Notes under the pieces: generated by a model | What the model saw: the letters and a program-made list of their open reading frames with translations, nothing else | Databases searched by the model: none | What the model was told of the DNA's origin: nothing | Shown: positions 35,801 to 46,000 of the stretch, piece after piece | How the letters are laid out: every line of letters begins with the position of its first letter | How positions within the stretch are numbered: position 1 is the first letter of the stretch | Translations under genes and position numbers: made by a program | From: Cyclobacterium xiamenense | GTDB taxonomy: Bacteria; Bacteroidota; Bacteroidia; Cytophagales; Cyclobacteriaceae | Assembly: GCF_009467825.1 (NCBI RefSeq) | Contig: NZ_WIOK01000006.1 | Span: forward strand, 62,001 to 126,000 | DNA: 64,000 bases | Direction: 5' to 3'

Positions 35801-38800
35801 ATGCGGCTAATCCAGATATTTCACGCCCTTGGGCTAGTTTATTTAATTGCGGCACCAGGTCTTCCATCAAGGCCAGTTCTTTGGTCCGGCGTTCTTTCCA
35901 GCTCAATTCCAATGGTTCCAGCAAATCGGTAAGTTGCTCTCCGTCAAAAATCATCCGATTCATGATTTTTTCTACAAAGGTTTTGAGTTCCGCTGTTTGC
36001 AAGCCGTGCTTATGGGCAATGTCGGCCAGTTCTTTGTCGTACTTGTCTGCTTTGTAGGTTTCAAAGTTTTGCTTCAGTTCCTCCGCCGTTTGCCCAACGC
36101 TCCAGTCCACCTGGTTGATGTAGTCCGTCAGGTCTTCCTCTTCCTCCATCAAGTTAGCGTTGGATTTCAGCAAACTGATCACCTGGGCCTTGGTCATTTT
36201 CTGTTTGGAGGGCTTCCGTTGGGTGCTGTCGGCAATCAGGCCCATGATGTAGTCGTAATCAATCACCGCAGAGGAAAAGAGTACAAATTCAAAATCCAGT
36301 TGCTGAATGTCATCCGATGCCTCATCACCTTCTTTTTGCTGAATTTCCCGCAATTGCTTGGCGGTTTCCAGGTACGAGCTCCGGAACTCCTGTAAGGTGT
36401 CTTTGGGCAGTATCTTCTCAATTTGGGCCTGCTGCTCGGGATCCAGATCGGTGTATTGATCCAGCTGGGTTTTGAGTCGCTGCACCTCTTTGAAGTTTTT
36501 CACAAAAGCGATCCGGGCCGCATCTCCTTTCAGGTTGTAGACTTCCTGGGGTTCCACGGCCAGATCCTGTTCCTGCATGAAGTCCCCCAACTTTTCTACG
36601 GCTTCCTGGTAGTTGGTAATCACCACCGGAGCAGGATCCACCATCCAGATTTCTTTGGCCTTACCACCGTCTTCACCAGAGAACAGCGTAATGGCCTGAT
36701 TTACGGCCTCCTGTTGGGAACGGAAGTCCAAGATATTGCCGTAAGGTTTGGTATCGTTCAGTACCCGGTTGGTGCGTGAAAATGCCTGAATCAGTCCATG
36801 GTATTTCAAGTTCTTGTCTACGTACAGGGTATTCAGGTACTTGCTATCAAAGCCCGTAAGCAGCATGTCTACCACGATGGTCAGGTCAATCTTGTTTTTG
36901 CGCAGATAATCTTTGTTACTGTATTTCTGATTTTTGATGCGGCTTTGAATATCCTGGTAGTATAGGTCAAAATTGTTAATATCGTGATTGGTACCGTATT
37001 GGGCATTAAAGTCGGAAATGATCTCCATTAACGCGGCTTTCTTCTCTTCCGGATTTTGTTTGTTGTCTTCTTTTTCCTGCGCTAAATCTTCCTGCAATTG
37101 CCTGATATCAGCAGCATTCTTTTGGCTTTGTTGATCGCCATTGCTCCCAATCAACTGTGCCGGCGGTGAAAATACACAAGCGATATTTAGCGGCACATAA
37201 TCGTGTCCTTCCGATTCGCTCAGGGCACGTTTTTGCTTTTGAATCGCTTTGAACAAGCGATAGTATTCTATGGCGTTATTGATAGAAGCCGTTGCCAAAA
37301 TGGCATTGAACTTCCGTTGATTAGTAGCTCGATCGTGCTTGTCGATAATGGCTTCCGCCACCGCTTGCTGAGCAATCGCCTCACCAGGCTTGACCTCCAC
37401 TGAACCTTTCCCTTTGAAGTAATCGATATGAAATTTCAAGACGTTGCGGTCTTCTATGGCATGGGTAATGGTATAGGCGTGCAACTGCTTTTCAAAAATG
37501 TGTTCTGTGGTTTTGTAGGTTTCGAATTGATCTTCGCGGATCTTTTGGGTAGAATTTTGGTCAAAAATGGGCGTGCCGGTAAACCCAAAGAGCTGCGCAT
37601 TTGGAAAAAAGGCTTTGATCGCTTGATGGGTATCACCAAACTGAGAACGGTGGCACTCATCAAAAATGAATACCATGCGCCTATCTCGCAAGCGTTCGAG
37701 GCGTTCTTTGTAGTTTCTTGTCCTGAGCGAAGCCGAAGGGTTCTTGTAGGTACCATCCAGTGCCAATCCCAATTTTTGGATGGTGGTTACAATCACTTTG
37801 TCTGCATAATCGGTCGAAAGTAAACGCCTTACCAGGGTTTCGGTATTGGTGTTTTCTTCCACACTGCCTTCCTGAAATTTATTGAATTCCTCCCGGGTTT
37901 GGCGGTCCAGGTCTTTTCGGTCCACCACAAACAGGCATTTTTCAATCTCGGAATTGAGTTTAAGCAGGGTAGAAGCCTTGAACGAAGTCAGGGTTTTGCC
38001 GCTTCCGGTAGTATGCCAGATGTAGCCATTGCCTCGATTTTGCTTCACGCATTCATCTATGGCTTTTACTGCATAGATTTGGTAGGGGCGCATCACCAGG
38101 AGCTTTTGTTCGGTTTCCACCAGCACCATGTACTTGCTGATCATTTCGCCCAGTGTGCACTTTTTGAGGAACCGCTCCGTGAAATCCTCCAGATGTTTGA
38201 TTTTGTTGTTCTTCTCATCCGCCAGGTGATAAATGGGCAAGAATTGCTCATCTGCATTGAATTGAAAATGCTGCTTTTTGTTGTTGGCGAAGTAGATGGT
38301 ATTGGACCGGTTGCTGACAATAAACAACTGCATGTAGCACATGAGCGAGTTGCCATACCCGTTGCCGGGTTCGTTTTTATAGTCGACGATTTGCTGCATG
38401 GCCTTTCGCGGGGAAATGTCCAGGCGTTTCAACTCTACCTGCACCATGGGCAGGCCATTGATCAGCAGAATGATGTCGTAGCGTTGGTTGCTGTTTTCGG
38501 TATTGATGCGCAATTGACATACGACCTCATAATCATTTTTGCACCAGTCTTTGTTATTGACCAGGGTGTAGTGCAGCGGTGTGCCGTCCTCCCGCTGGAA
38601 AAATTGCTGCTCCCTGAGTTTCTTGGACGCCTGAAACACATCCGGTTCAATGATCTCTTCGCGCAATCGCAGGAATTCACTATCAGACAAACGTACCCGG
38701 TTGAGCGCCTCGAATTTCGCCTTGAAGTTCTGTTCAAGTGTCTTCCGATCGACAATATCCGGCCGATGGGTGTATTTCAGTGCAGAAAGCTGCTTGATAA

Positions 38801-38831
38801 GATTTTCTTCTATTTGATTTTCTTTGGTCAT
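35793..38831 (-). CDS. hsdR: Type I restriction enzyme endonuclease subunit HsdR
   Basis: A 1012-residue translocase/nuclease. The start at 38831 (MTKENQIEENLIKQLSALKY) is preferred to an ATG ten codons earlier. The N-terminal nuclease domain has MVQVELKRLD (ExK) preceded by a YDIILLINGLP strand with the Asp. The helicase motor has Walker A WHTTGSGKTLTS, the DECH box in FIFDECHRSQ, and FTGTPIF. The C-terminal helical domain contacts HsdM. It is the first gene of the operon. A short extragenic repeat lies in frame inside it at 37717-37740, adding about eight residues before the DECH box. Confidence 0.95.
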   Translation of the reverse strand: MTKENQIEENLIKQLSALKYTHRPDIVDRKTLEQNFKAKFEALNRVRLSDSEFLRLREEIIEPDVFQASKKLREQQFFQREDGTPLHYTLVNNKDWCKNDYEVVCQLRINTENSNQRYDIILLINGLPMVQVELKRLDISPRKAMQQIVDYKNEPGNGYGNSLMCYMQLFIVSNRSNTIYFANNKKQHFQFNADEQFLPIYHLADEKNNKIKHLEDFTERFLKKCTLGEMISKYMVLVETEQKLLVMRPYQIYAVKAIDECVKQNRGNGYIWHTTGSGKTLTSFKASTLLKLNSEIEKCLFVVDRKDLDRQTREEFNKFQEGSVEENTNTETLVRRLLSTDYADKVIVTTIQKLGLALDGTYKNPSASLRTRNYKERLERLRDRRMVFIFDECHRSQFGDTHQAIKAFFPNAQLFGFTGTPIFDQNSTQKIREDQFETYKTTEHIFEKQLHAYTITHAIEDRNVLKFHIDYFKGKGSVEVKPGEAIAQQAVAEAIIDKHDRATNQRKFNAILATASINNAIEYYRLFKAIQKQKRALSESEGHDYVPLNIACVFSPPAQLIGSNGDQQSQKNAADIRQLQEDLAQEKEDNKQNPEEKKAALMEIISDFNAQYGTNHDINNFDLYYQDIQSRIKNQKYSNKDYLRKNKIDLTIVVDMLLTGFDSKYLNTLYVDKNLKYHGLIQAFSRTNRVLNDTKPYGNILDFRSQQEAVNQAITLFSGEDGGKAKEIWMVDPAPVVITNYQEAVEKLGDFMQEQDLAVEPQEVYNLKGDAARIAFVKNFKEVQRLKTQLDQYTDLDPEQQAQIEKILPKDTLQEFRSSYLETAKQLREIQQKEGDEASDDIQQLDFEFVLFSSAVIDYDYIMGLIADSTQRKPSKQKMTKAQVISLLKSNANLMEEEEDLTDYINQVDWSVGQTAEELKQNFETYKADKYDKELADIAHKHGLQTAELKTFVEKIMNRMIFDGEQLTDLLEPLELSWKERRTKELALMEDLVPQLNKLAQGREISGLAAYE
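37717..37740 (-). repeat. Extragenic-type repeat inserted in frame in hsdR
   Basis: The minus strand reads CCTTCGGCTTCGCTCAGGAC, then AAG, a dispersed repeat I recognise from many Bacteroidota genomes, where it is usually between genes. Here it encodes PSASLRTR between DGTYKN and NYKERLERLRD. Flanks AAGAAC and AAGAAAC are near-identical, like a target duplication. Confidence 0.65.
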
Positions 38832-39005
38832 GTAAACTTTCCTACCGTAATCGTGATCCAAACGTAATTTACAATTATTTCATAATATAAGGCATGTATG
38901 AACCAATAGCTTTAAGCGATTACTATTCGCAGGAATGGATTCCCCCGAGCTCAGGAGAGTGCAGGTTAGAATTGGTTGGCCAGGTTGAAAATTTCGTGCA
39001 CACGT

Positions 39006-40022
39006 TCAATTCCCCCCATGTTGCCAGCATTTCTGGTTGCGGGAAAGGGTGTTTCGCTTGCAGCGGGCACCACTTTTTGTGGTGCCGATGCATCGGACGG
39101 ACGTGGTTCGTTTTTTCGGGGCGGTTGCCGGCTTTTGCATTCCTACGGAACTCCCCTCGTGCAAATGGCAATACCCGGTTTCGCTTTTCGTTCGGTTCCG
39201 ACACCGCAGGCCTTTTTGGGTAATGCCTGCACATTGCCGGGCCGGGATCGCCGTGCTTTTTCCGGTACGCGTCACGGGCGCTGCCCGCCAGTCCCAGTAC
39301 CCTGGATCGATCTTCTTCTCCACGATGGTTTCGATCGAATCAGGCAGCTGGGAGTAAAAATCGATGCCGGTAAGCCGCTCCACCTCATCTACAGAAACCG
39401 CATAGGCCGCAAGGGGTCCTTGCCCTTTTCGGTTAGGAAGGATAAACCCAATTGCCGAATAGGATCCGTTTTCTTCGTCGTAATCCAGCAGCACCTTGTA
39501 GAAACGATTTGGAATGCTAACCTGATTCGGTCCGATGCGCCGCAAGCCGGGCTCCAATACCGGCCCGGTGGCCACATACAAGACGGACTGACCCACCGCC
39601 CAGGATCGAACCAAGCCTTCCAGTTGCTTCCATACACCTCTGTTAAATGACGGGTGTTGCGGACTCATGTTGCTCAGGTAAAAACTCTCCGACATGGCAG
39701 TCATACTGAAGGCCATGTCTCCCGCCGGTGCCAAATGACCCCGGTCGTATCCCGATGCCCGGTAATCGGACAGAGAGGCACTTCCCGTGGTGACCTTCGG
39801 ATTCTCTCTGAAATTATCCGTTCGCTCGTACCTGCCGCTGCTCGCCTCGTAGGCGGTCAACTCGTAATACACCCAACTTGCCTGCTCGTGGTCCTCCGCA
39901 TAACACAAGCTGTAATGCCGGTGATGAATGACCTGCCCCGAAGGAGCGGCAGGCAAAAACGCCTGAGCAAAAAGCCCCAAATGGCTTGAAAGAAAAAGTA
40001 GAATATACCCGAAAAACTTCAC
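39006..40022 (-). CDS. Secreted NUC1-type DNA/RNA non-specific endonuclease with two C-terminal Cys/His modules
   Basis: A 338-residue protein. A signal peptide (residues 1-19, ending LGLFAQA) directs export. The nuclease domain has the His-Me finger motif YDRGHLAPAGDM (His catalytic, near residue 113) and the later Asn block FYLSNMSPQHPSFNRGVWKQLE. After residue 260 come two copies of a C-X9-C-X10-C-X2-H pattern (QCAGITQKGLRC..CHLH and RCIGTTKSGARC..CWQH), probably metal-binding, similar to the DUF5763 kind. Neighbours are unrelated and it is monocistronic. It may salvage DNA or degrade extracellular DNA; toxin use is possible but no immunity gene is next to it. Confidence 0.88.
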   Translation of the reverse strand: MKFFGYILLFLSSHLGLFAQAFLPAAPSGQVIHHRHYSLCYAEDHEQASWVYYELTAYEASSGRYERTDNFRENPKVTTGSASLSDYRASGYDRGHLAPAGDMAFSMTAMSESFYLSNMSPQHPSFNRGVWKQLEGLVRSWAVGQSVLYVATGPVLEPGLRRIGPNQVSIPNRFYKVLLDYDEENGSYSAIGFILPNRKGQGPLAAYAVSVDEVERLTGIDFYSQLPDSIETIVEKKIDPGYWDWRAAPVTRTGKSTAIPARQCAGITQKGLRCRNRTKSETGYCHLHEGSSVGMQKPATAPKKRTTSVRCIGTTKSGARCKRNTLSRNQKCWQHGGN

Positions 40023-40217
40023 CTGCTTTGTTTAATTACGCTCAACCAACGCACTTATCGTTTGTTCTGTTTATCGCTGCATCGTCAATCCACGGTTTTC
40101 ACAAGATTTTCCTGAACGAATCTGCTGGATTTTACCTGATTTGCCTGCGCCAAACACCCATTTAATACCGGTTAGACCAACCCCAACCCAAGCCGGAAGA
40201 AGACCGGCACCACCCCC

Positions 40218-40997
40218 TCATTTTCTCCCCAACCACCGAAGCAAGGTGTTGTACCGCCGGGACCAGGAGCGCTGAAAGCGCAGCGGACCATTAAGCTCTT
40301 GTTGAAAAAAGTCCGCATGCTTTTTATTCAAATAGGCGATTCGCTCCCGCTTTTTTTGCCGGGTTCCCGTTTTCTTTCGTTTGCTACCGGGAGTAAGCCG
40401 GTAATAAAAACCCACAAAAGGCAATTGCACCACTTCTCCTCCATTTTTGAGAATTTTTATCCAAAACTCCCAATCCTCCCGGCCCATGTGCATGTCTTCT
40501 GAGAATCCCCCCACAGCGTCGGCATCCGATTTGCGCAGCAGCGCCGCTACAAATATCATGTTATCCCGGGCCAATGCCCGCAGACTAAAGGGCTTTAACT
40601 TCCATGCCTTCTCACCGGCCTCCGAAAATTTCACCGCCCGACAGTACACGACCTTTACCTCCGGACGCTGCTGCAGCACGGATACGGCTTCGGCGATGTA
40701 GGCGTCAGATACCGTATCGTCTCCATCCAGTGGCAGCACAAATTCCCCCTGCGCTGCCCGAATCCCGGTATTTCGCGCCCGGGCCACCCCTCCGTTCGGC
40801 TGATCAATGACACGAACTTCCGGGTGCTTTTTTTCCAGCGAACGCGCTCTTTCCAGGGAATCATCCGTGGACCCGTCGTTGACAAGCAGCAGTTCCAGGG
40901 GCCGATAGGTAGATGCCAGGACGGAACGGACGGTTTCCTCCAGGTACCTGCCCTGATTGTAGCAGGGGATGACCACGGAAACCCATCCCGGCCTCAT
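40218..40997 (-). CDS. Family 2 glycosyltransferase
   Basis: A 259-residue GT-A fold enzyme. It starts VSVVIPCYNQGRYLEETVRSVL, has LLVNDGSTDDSLE (nucleotide-binding Asp), GGVARARNTGIRAAQGEFVLPLDGDD (DxD metal motif near residue 92) and GREDWEFWIKIL (catalytic ED region). Soluble and cytoplasmic, it adds sugar to a cell-surface glycan. Its start overlaps the end of the FkbM methyltransferase gene by 4 bp (ATGA), so the two act in one transcript. Substrate unknown. Confidence 0.93.
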   Translation of the reverse strand: MRPGWVSVVIPCYNQGRYLEETVRSVLASTYRPLELLLVNDGSTDDSLERARSLEKKHPEVRVIDQPNGGVARARNTGIRAAQGEFVLPLDGDDTVSDAYIAEAVSVLQQRPEVKVVYCRAVKFSEAGEKAWKLKPFSLRALARDNMIFVAALLRKSDADAVGGFSEDMHMGREDWEFWIKILKNGGEVVQLPFVGFYYRLTPGSKRKKTGTRQKKRERIAYLNKKHADFFQQELNGPLRFQRSWSRRYNTLLRWLGRK

Positions 40998-41836
40998 GAC
41001 GCAACATACGTTTGGTACAGGGGTTCGCCCTTTTTTAGCGCCAGGGTGTTCGGACCAAACTTACGGGTGCCGTAGCCGTTGGCCTGCAAGAGGGCCAGGC
41101 AGCTGGCGTAATCCGTTTCGTTTAATCCCACGTTCTCAAAAACGATGGCAGCGGGCTGACTGAACGGCAGATCGAAAATTCGGATCACTTCCAGGTCGTA
41201 GCCTTCGGCATCGATTTGCAAGAGATCGATCTTGGAAATCCCGTAGCGCTGCATCAGGGTGTGGGGAGCGATCACCGCTACTTCCTCCTCGCTGATCCAT
41301 TCCTCCCTGTCTTCCGGAATATCGATACCAAACTTCGTACAATTGGCCGCTACAATGCCCTCCTCGAATGCGCTTTCAATTTTTTCCCGGGAGAAGGAAG
41401 ACAAGCCCGTAGCCCAGCGCATATCGGAAAAGCCGATCTTATAGATCGGCTGGGCACCGTCTTTTTCCCCGATGGCCGCACACACCGTTGTAATTCCTTC
41501 GTTTTTGGCGTAGATCTCTTTTAAGAACTGGTGGAACACCTGAGGTTGTGGCTCCAGCAAGACTCCCTTCCAGCCGTCTCGTTTGATAAATTTGTGGATC
41601 GGGTCGTGGGTAATGCCGTCGTTAGCGCCTATCTGAATCACGGTAAAATCACCCCTTTTTGACTGGGAATAGTGGTGCAGAAATGCGCTCAGGCTGCCCT
41701 TTCCTGGCGTATAGAGGTACCGGTAAAAGCCGATAAAAAGCGGATGATTGGAAGCACTCAAGCGAAAACGCAATGCTTTCCATTGGCGTTGGAGTTTTCT
41801 TTTTACGGGTAGGATTGCTTTTTTCATGGGCGTCAT
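40994..41836 (-). CDS. FkbM family methyltransferase
   Basis: A 280-residue S-adenosylmethionine-dependent O-methyltransferase of the FkbM type. The motif I strand is TVIQIGANDGITHDPIHKFI (about 71-90) with the family Gly-Ala-Asn-Asp, and DLLQIDAEGYDLEVIRIFDL contains the conserved ID.EG..L block. The start could also be an ATG four codons in. It overlaps the family 2 glycosyltransferase gene by 4 bp, so it probably methylates a sugar or the same surface polymer. Confidence 0.92.
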   Translation of the reverse strand: MTPMKKAILPVKRKLQRQWKALRFRLSASNHPLFIGFYRYLYTPGKGSLSAFLHHYSQSKRGDFTVIQIGANDGITHDPIHKFIKRDGWKGVLLEPQPQVFHQFLKEIYAKNEGITTVCAAIGEKDGAQPIYKIGFSDMRWATGLSSFSREKIESAFEEGIVAANCTKFGIDIPEDREEWISEEEVAVIAPHTLMQRYGISKIDLLQIDAEGYDLEVIRIFDLPFSQPAAIVFENVGLNETDYASCLALLQANGYGTRKFGPNTLALKKGEPLYQTYVAS

Positions 41837-41932
41837 GGACCAAAACTAAGAAAATATATGCACATCTACGGGCTATATCCCCACAGGCGACACCTTTGGG
41901 CGGCGCCAACATGGGGAGCCCGCAGGAAAAGC

Positions 41933-42961
41933 TTAGAGCAGCCCCTTAAATTGTTGCAAAAAGCGGATGTCGTTTTCGGTAAACAGCCGCAGGTCGTTGA
42001 TCTGGTACTTGAGCATGGCAATGCGTTCGATACCCATACCAAAGGCAAATCCGGTATATTTCACCGAATCGATGCCGCAATTTTCCAGCACGTTGGGATC
42101 CACCATGCCCGAACCGCCAATTTCCACCCAACCGGTACCCTTGCAAATGTTGCATCCTTTGCCCCCGCAGAGCTGGCAGGAAATATCGATTTCCGCACTG
42201 GGCTCGGTAAACGGGAAAAAGGAAGGCCGGAAGCGCACCTGTGTGTGCTTTCCAAACATTTCTTTTGCGAAATGATACAGGGTTTGTTTCAGGTTGGAGA
42301 AGCTCACGTTTTCGTCCACATACAATCCTTCCACCTGGTGAAAAATGCAATGTGCCCGGGCGGAGATCGCCTCGTTGCGAAACACCCTTCCCGGCGATAA
42401 GGTCCGGATGGGCGGTTTTTGGTTTTCCATGACCCTCACCTGAACGGATGAGGTATGGGTTCTCAACGCGATGTCCGGATTCTTTTCAATAAAAAACGTA
42501 TCCTGCATTTCCCTGGCCGGGTGATTTTCCGGGAAATTTAACGCCGTGAAGTTGTGCCAATCGTCTTCTATTTCGGGCCCTTCGGACAGGTTAAAGCCTA
42601 TTCGCTCAAAAATCTCCACGATGCGTTGCCGGGTAGCCGTCAGGGGATGAATACCTCCAACAGGCCAGGTGGTCGGAGGCAGGGTAAGGTCTGGACGGGG
42701 TCCTTGCTTTCCCTTCGAACCGCTCTCCACGGCATCTATCAGTTCCTTGAATTTCTCTTCCGCCAGTTGTTTTACCTCGTTGACCGCTTGTCCAAATGCT
42801 TTTTTTTGCTCGTTGGGGATGGATTTCATTTCGGCAAAGAGTGCTCCAACCACACTCTTTTTACTAATAAACCGCATCCGGTAGGATTCCAGCTCTGCTG
42901 CCGTTTCGGCACGCGCTGCAGCAATTTCAGCTTTGATCTGGTCTATTTTCTGGCTTTGCAT
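41933..42961 (-). CDS. pheS: Phenylalanyl-tRNA synthetase alpha subunit
   Basis: A 342-residue class II synthetase subunit that charges tRNA-Phe with PheT. The N-terminal coiled coil (IDQIKAEIAAARAETAAELESYRM) is followed by HPLTATRQRIVEIFERIGF, motif 2 VFRNEAISARAHCIFHQVEGLYVD, and motif 3 AFGMGIERIAMLKYQINDLR. A four-Cys knuckle near residue 265 (CQLCGGKGCNICKGTGW) is an insertion seen in some bacterial PheS. The start is the second of two near ATGs. pheT is not in the window. Confidence 0.96.
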   Translation of the reverse strand: MQSQKIDQIKAEIAAARAETAAELESYRMRFISKKSVVGALFAEMKSIPNEQKKAFGQAVNEVKQLAEEKFKELIDAVESGSKGKQGPRPDLTLPPTTWPVGGIHPLTATRQRIVEIFERIGFNLSEGPEIEDDWHNFTALNFPENHPAREMQDTFFIEKNPDIALRTHTSSVQVRVMENQKPPIRTLSPGRVFRNEAISARAHCIFHQVEGLYVDENVSFSNLKQTLYHFAKEMFGKHTQVRFRPSFFPFTEPSAEIDISCQLCGGKGCNICKGTGWVEIGGSGMVDPNVLENCGIDSVKYTGFAFGMGIERIAMLKYQINDLRLFTENDIRFLQQFKGLL

Positions 42962-43047
42962 GTACAATTTGGTCTTTTTACGAGCGCAAATCTAAAATAA
43001 ATTATTGAGGCCACCTACCATTTAAAACAGGGAAACGCGCGTTCGTG

Positions 43048-46000
43048 CTATTGCGTCCCTTCCTCCTCCTCTTTTCGGGGAATCTTTGGCTGCATCAGAC
43101 CTGAACTTCCCATGAGTCCGGAAAACGTGGCTTTCCAGAGGTAATTGAAGACAAATTTATGGTGAATGCGCTCATAATAAATGGGCGAAGCGACCAGGCG
43201 CCGGAAAATGGGCCGGGGATTGTTTTTCCGCATGGCGAGGGCATTGATCACAAAGGTAAGGATACCCTTTCGGCCTCCTGCTTCCCGCAAGGTTCGCTCT
43301 TCCAGTAGCCTTACTTTCAAATCGTTGTATTTGAGTGTCATCTCTCCGATGGCATGATCCTGATCGGCGACAAACTGCCATTCCCCTTCCCGAACCAGCC
43401 CTCGTTCTACGGTGACAAAAGCATTGGATTCCAAAATGGAATTGATGACCGGCAGTTCAAACGCACCCACACGGGCCTTCACGGCGATGGGGTAGGGAGA
43501 AGCGAAGCTCATGGACAGGTCCACGTCCAGTTCTGCTGTATCGTTGATCTGAAAGCTCGCTTCCACCAGGGCCGAATCCCGCTCCTGTTCGATCGGCCCC
43601 AGACGAAAGGGATACATGCGCGCATTCATCCGACCAAAAGTAATCTCACCCGGGACCATTCCTTTTTCCGGAAATTCCCGGTACCGGAGGCGCCCGTTGG
43701 TTACGATCAGGGTATCCAGATCGAATACCCTGCCCATCGCCTCCATTACCTGCTGAGGCATGGGTTTCACCACGGTGGTGTCCTCGGTAACCCGTTTGTC
43801 CCGAAATATCTCGGCATAGGGAGAGAAAACGGTCATGGACCGCGCGATCAGTTTTTCTTCGGCGATAAACCTACTCGCATCCAACCCCTCGACCAGCAGC
43901 CGGGGGATGTACACGTCTGCTACGTCCGTTTGCTTGCCCACCTGCCTGGCATAGGCGTAGGTTCCCCCTTTTGGGAAAAACCGAAGGTCGTTAAGTTCGA
44001 GTTCATTTTCGGAAATCAATACCCGGCCAATCCGCAGCATGTTTAAACTATCCGGTAGCTCCAATTCATAATCTTTGAGCTCGAACTGAAAGTCTTTGTT
44101 GAAAAAAAACGCCGAAGAAATATTCTGCTTTTCGGTAAAATCAAAATTCAAGTCGCTTAGCATCAGGCTAAGGTTTTGGAAAGCCGTCACTCTGCTGGTA
44201 TCTGCCTTGTCTATGAGGGATAACCTCCCCCCGGTAAGCGAGAAATCGCGGATAAGCAACTGCTCCAAAACCTTTTGAATGACCTCTTTTTCTTGCTCTG
44301 GCTGCAGCAGCGTAATGGCTTCCTCTTCGTCCAGGTAAATACGCACCTCCGGGTCAGTCAGTCGGAGAAGCGACACATCCAGGCTTCCCGTGCGTTGAAA
44401 ACTCTGCAGGGAACGGGTGTTGATCGAAACCCGAGGAACATTGGCCCGAATGATGGGTACGCCCCGTATACCTTCGAGCTGATTGGGCAGGATCCGCAGA
44501 TTTTCCACCAAAATCTCCTCTTCCCCCGAATCAAATCCGATCCTGGAAAAATTGAGCGTATGAATACTATCCTTTAAGGCCAGGGAAAAGTCATCCACCT
44601 CCAGGCTAATGTTTGAGAAAAAGCTGGCGATGTCTCCCTCGGAAAGCCGGGCTGAGTCCAGGAGAAAGCCTGCGACGGATAAGTTGATGCCTGTCCGGAT
44701 CAAATCCAGGTCTTTTCCTTCCTGGTAATAGGCCACATTGAAGGAGGCATTGGAAGTCAGAATGGAATCGATTTGGATGACCTCGATGGTCTTGGGCAGG
44801 TTGCGGGAGGATCGCGGTTCTTCTTCCTCTGTATCGGCTTCTTCCTGTCCGTAGGCCCTGTTAATGGACAATTTCACTCCTGCATCGGTGAGTTTTAACT
44901 GGGAGAGCGACAAGGTATTGTCAAACAAAAAGGCTTCCAGGTCTACACCCCGAAAGCTCAACTCTGGGATGCTGGCTTCAATGCTTACCTTGGAGTCCAG
45001 GTAGCGGTTGGGATTGAGTCGTACATTGAAGGTATTGATTTCCTCTCGGGCAGAATTGAACGTAATTCGTTCGGCCACGATGCTGTATTTTCCGTTGGCA
45101 ATATTGAATAGGTAATTCTTTAGGTTTACATCCACTTCTTCCGCAAACAGGGTGCGGTTATCGGCAAGATCTACGGTTTCATCCAGGTAGAAATTCCGAA
45201 TATTGACGGCAATATCGTTCTCTGCAAAAGACCGAAACCGTTCGTTGGCAAAGTTGTCGTAGACAAACGAACCCTCATTGATACTCAGGGAGTCGATCCG
45301 TACCACCGAGAAATAATTGGTGATTAGGTTCAAAATATCGCCGCGCTCCAATTTTGCCTGCTCTTCGTCGTCTTTTGGAATGTATTTGGTCCATTGGATA
45401 TCCGGGCCAGGTATATCGATGTGGTTGATGAATAACTTTTCCTGGAAATAAGCCTGATTGATGTCTACACCTGTAGCCAGAAATTCGGGTATTTCTATGT
45501 CCAGGACGGTGGTCCTTCCGTACCGTTCCAACAGTTGCAGCACCTCTTCGGGAGAATGGGGCTGTAGCCGAAAGCCGTTGATTAGCAGTTGCTCTTGCCT
45601 GGTATCGATACGGATTCTGTCTGCGGAAAACAGGTGCAGGTTATCGGACAGCTTGAGTGCGTAGTCTTCTATCTCCAGTTGGAGGTTTTCTGCCAGAAAA
45701 ATTCTGGAGGAGGAGTCGCTGCGTTGCTGTTCGTCCAGCTGAAAATTCTCGAGTACAAAATCGATTTTCCCAAAAGAAAGGCTATCCTGCCGGACCCGGA
45801 GGTGGTTGTCCAGCACCAGGCTTCCTTCCTCCATTTCCAATCGCTGTATATAAATGGCTTTTAAAAAACCCTGGGTTAGCTGCTGCAGGGAGGAAAGCTT
45901 GGGGGCTTCCTCTGGGTTCCCGGAGCTTCCCAGAATATCTCGAATAGCCACTTTGGGTGCCCGAATCATGAGTTCCCCGATATCCACTATTTTCTCGTTG

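Noticed and set aside
38832-39005. Right attachment site of the island
   Set aside because: I looked for a copy of the tRNA-Arg 3' end and of the TTTGGGGGACAG unit and found none.
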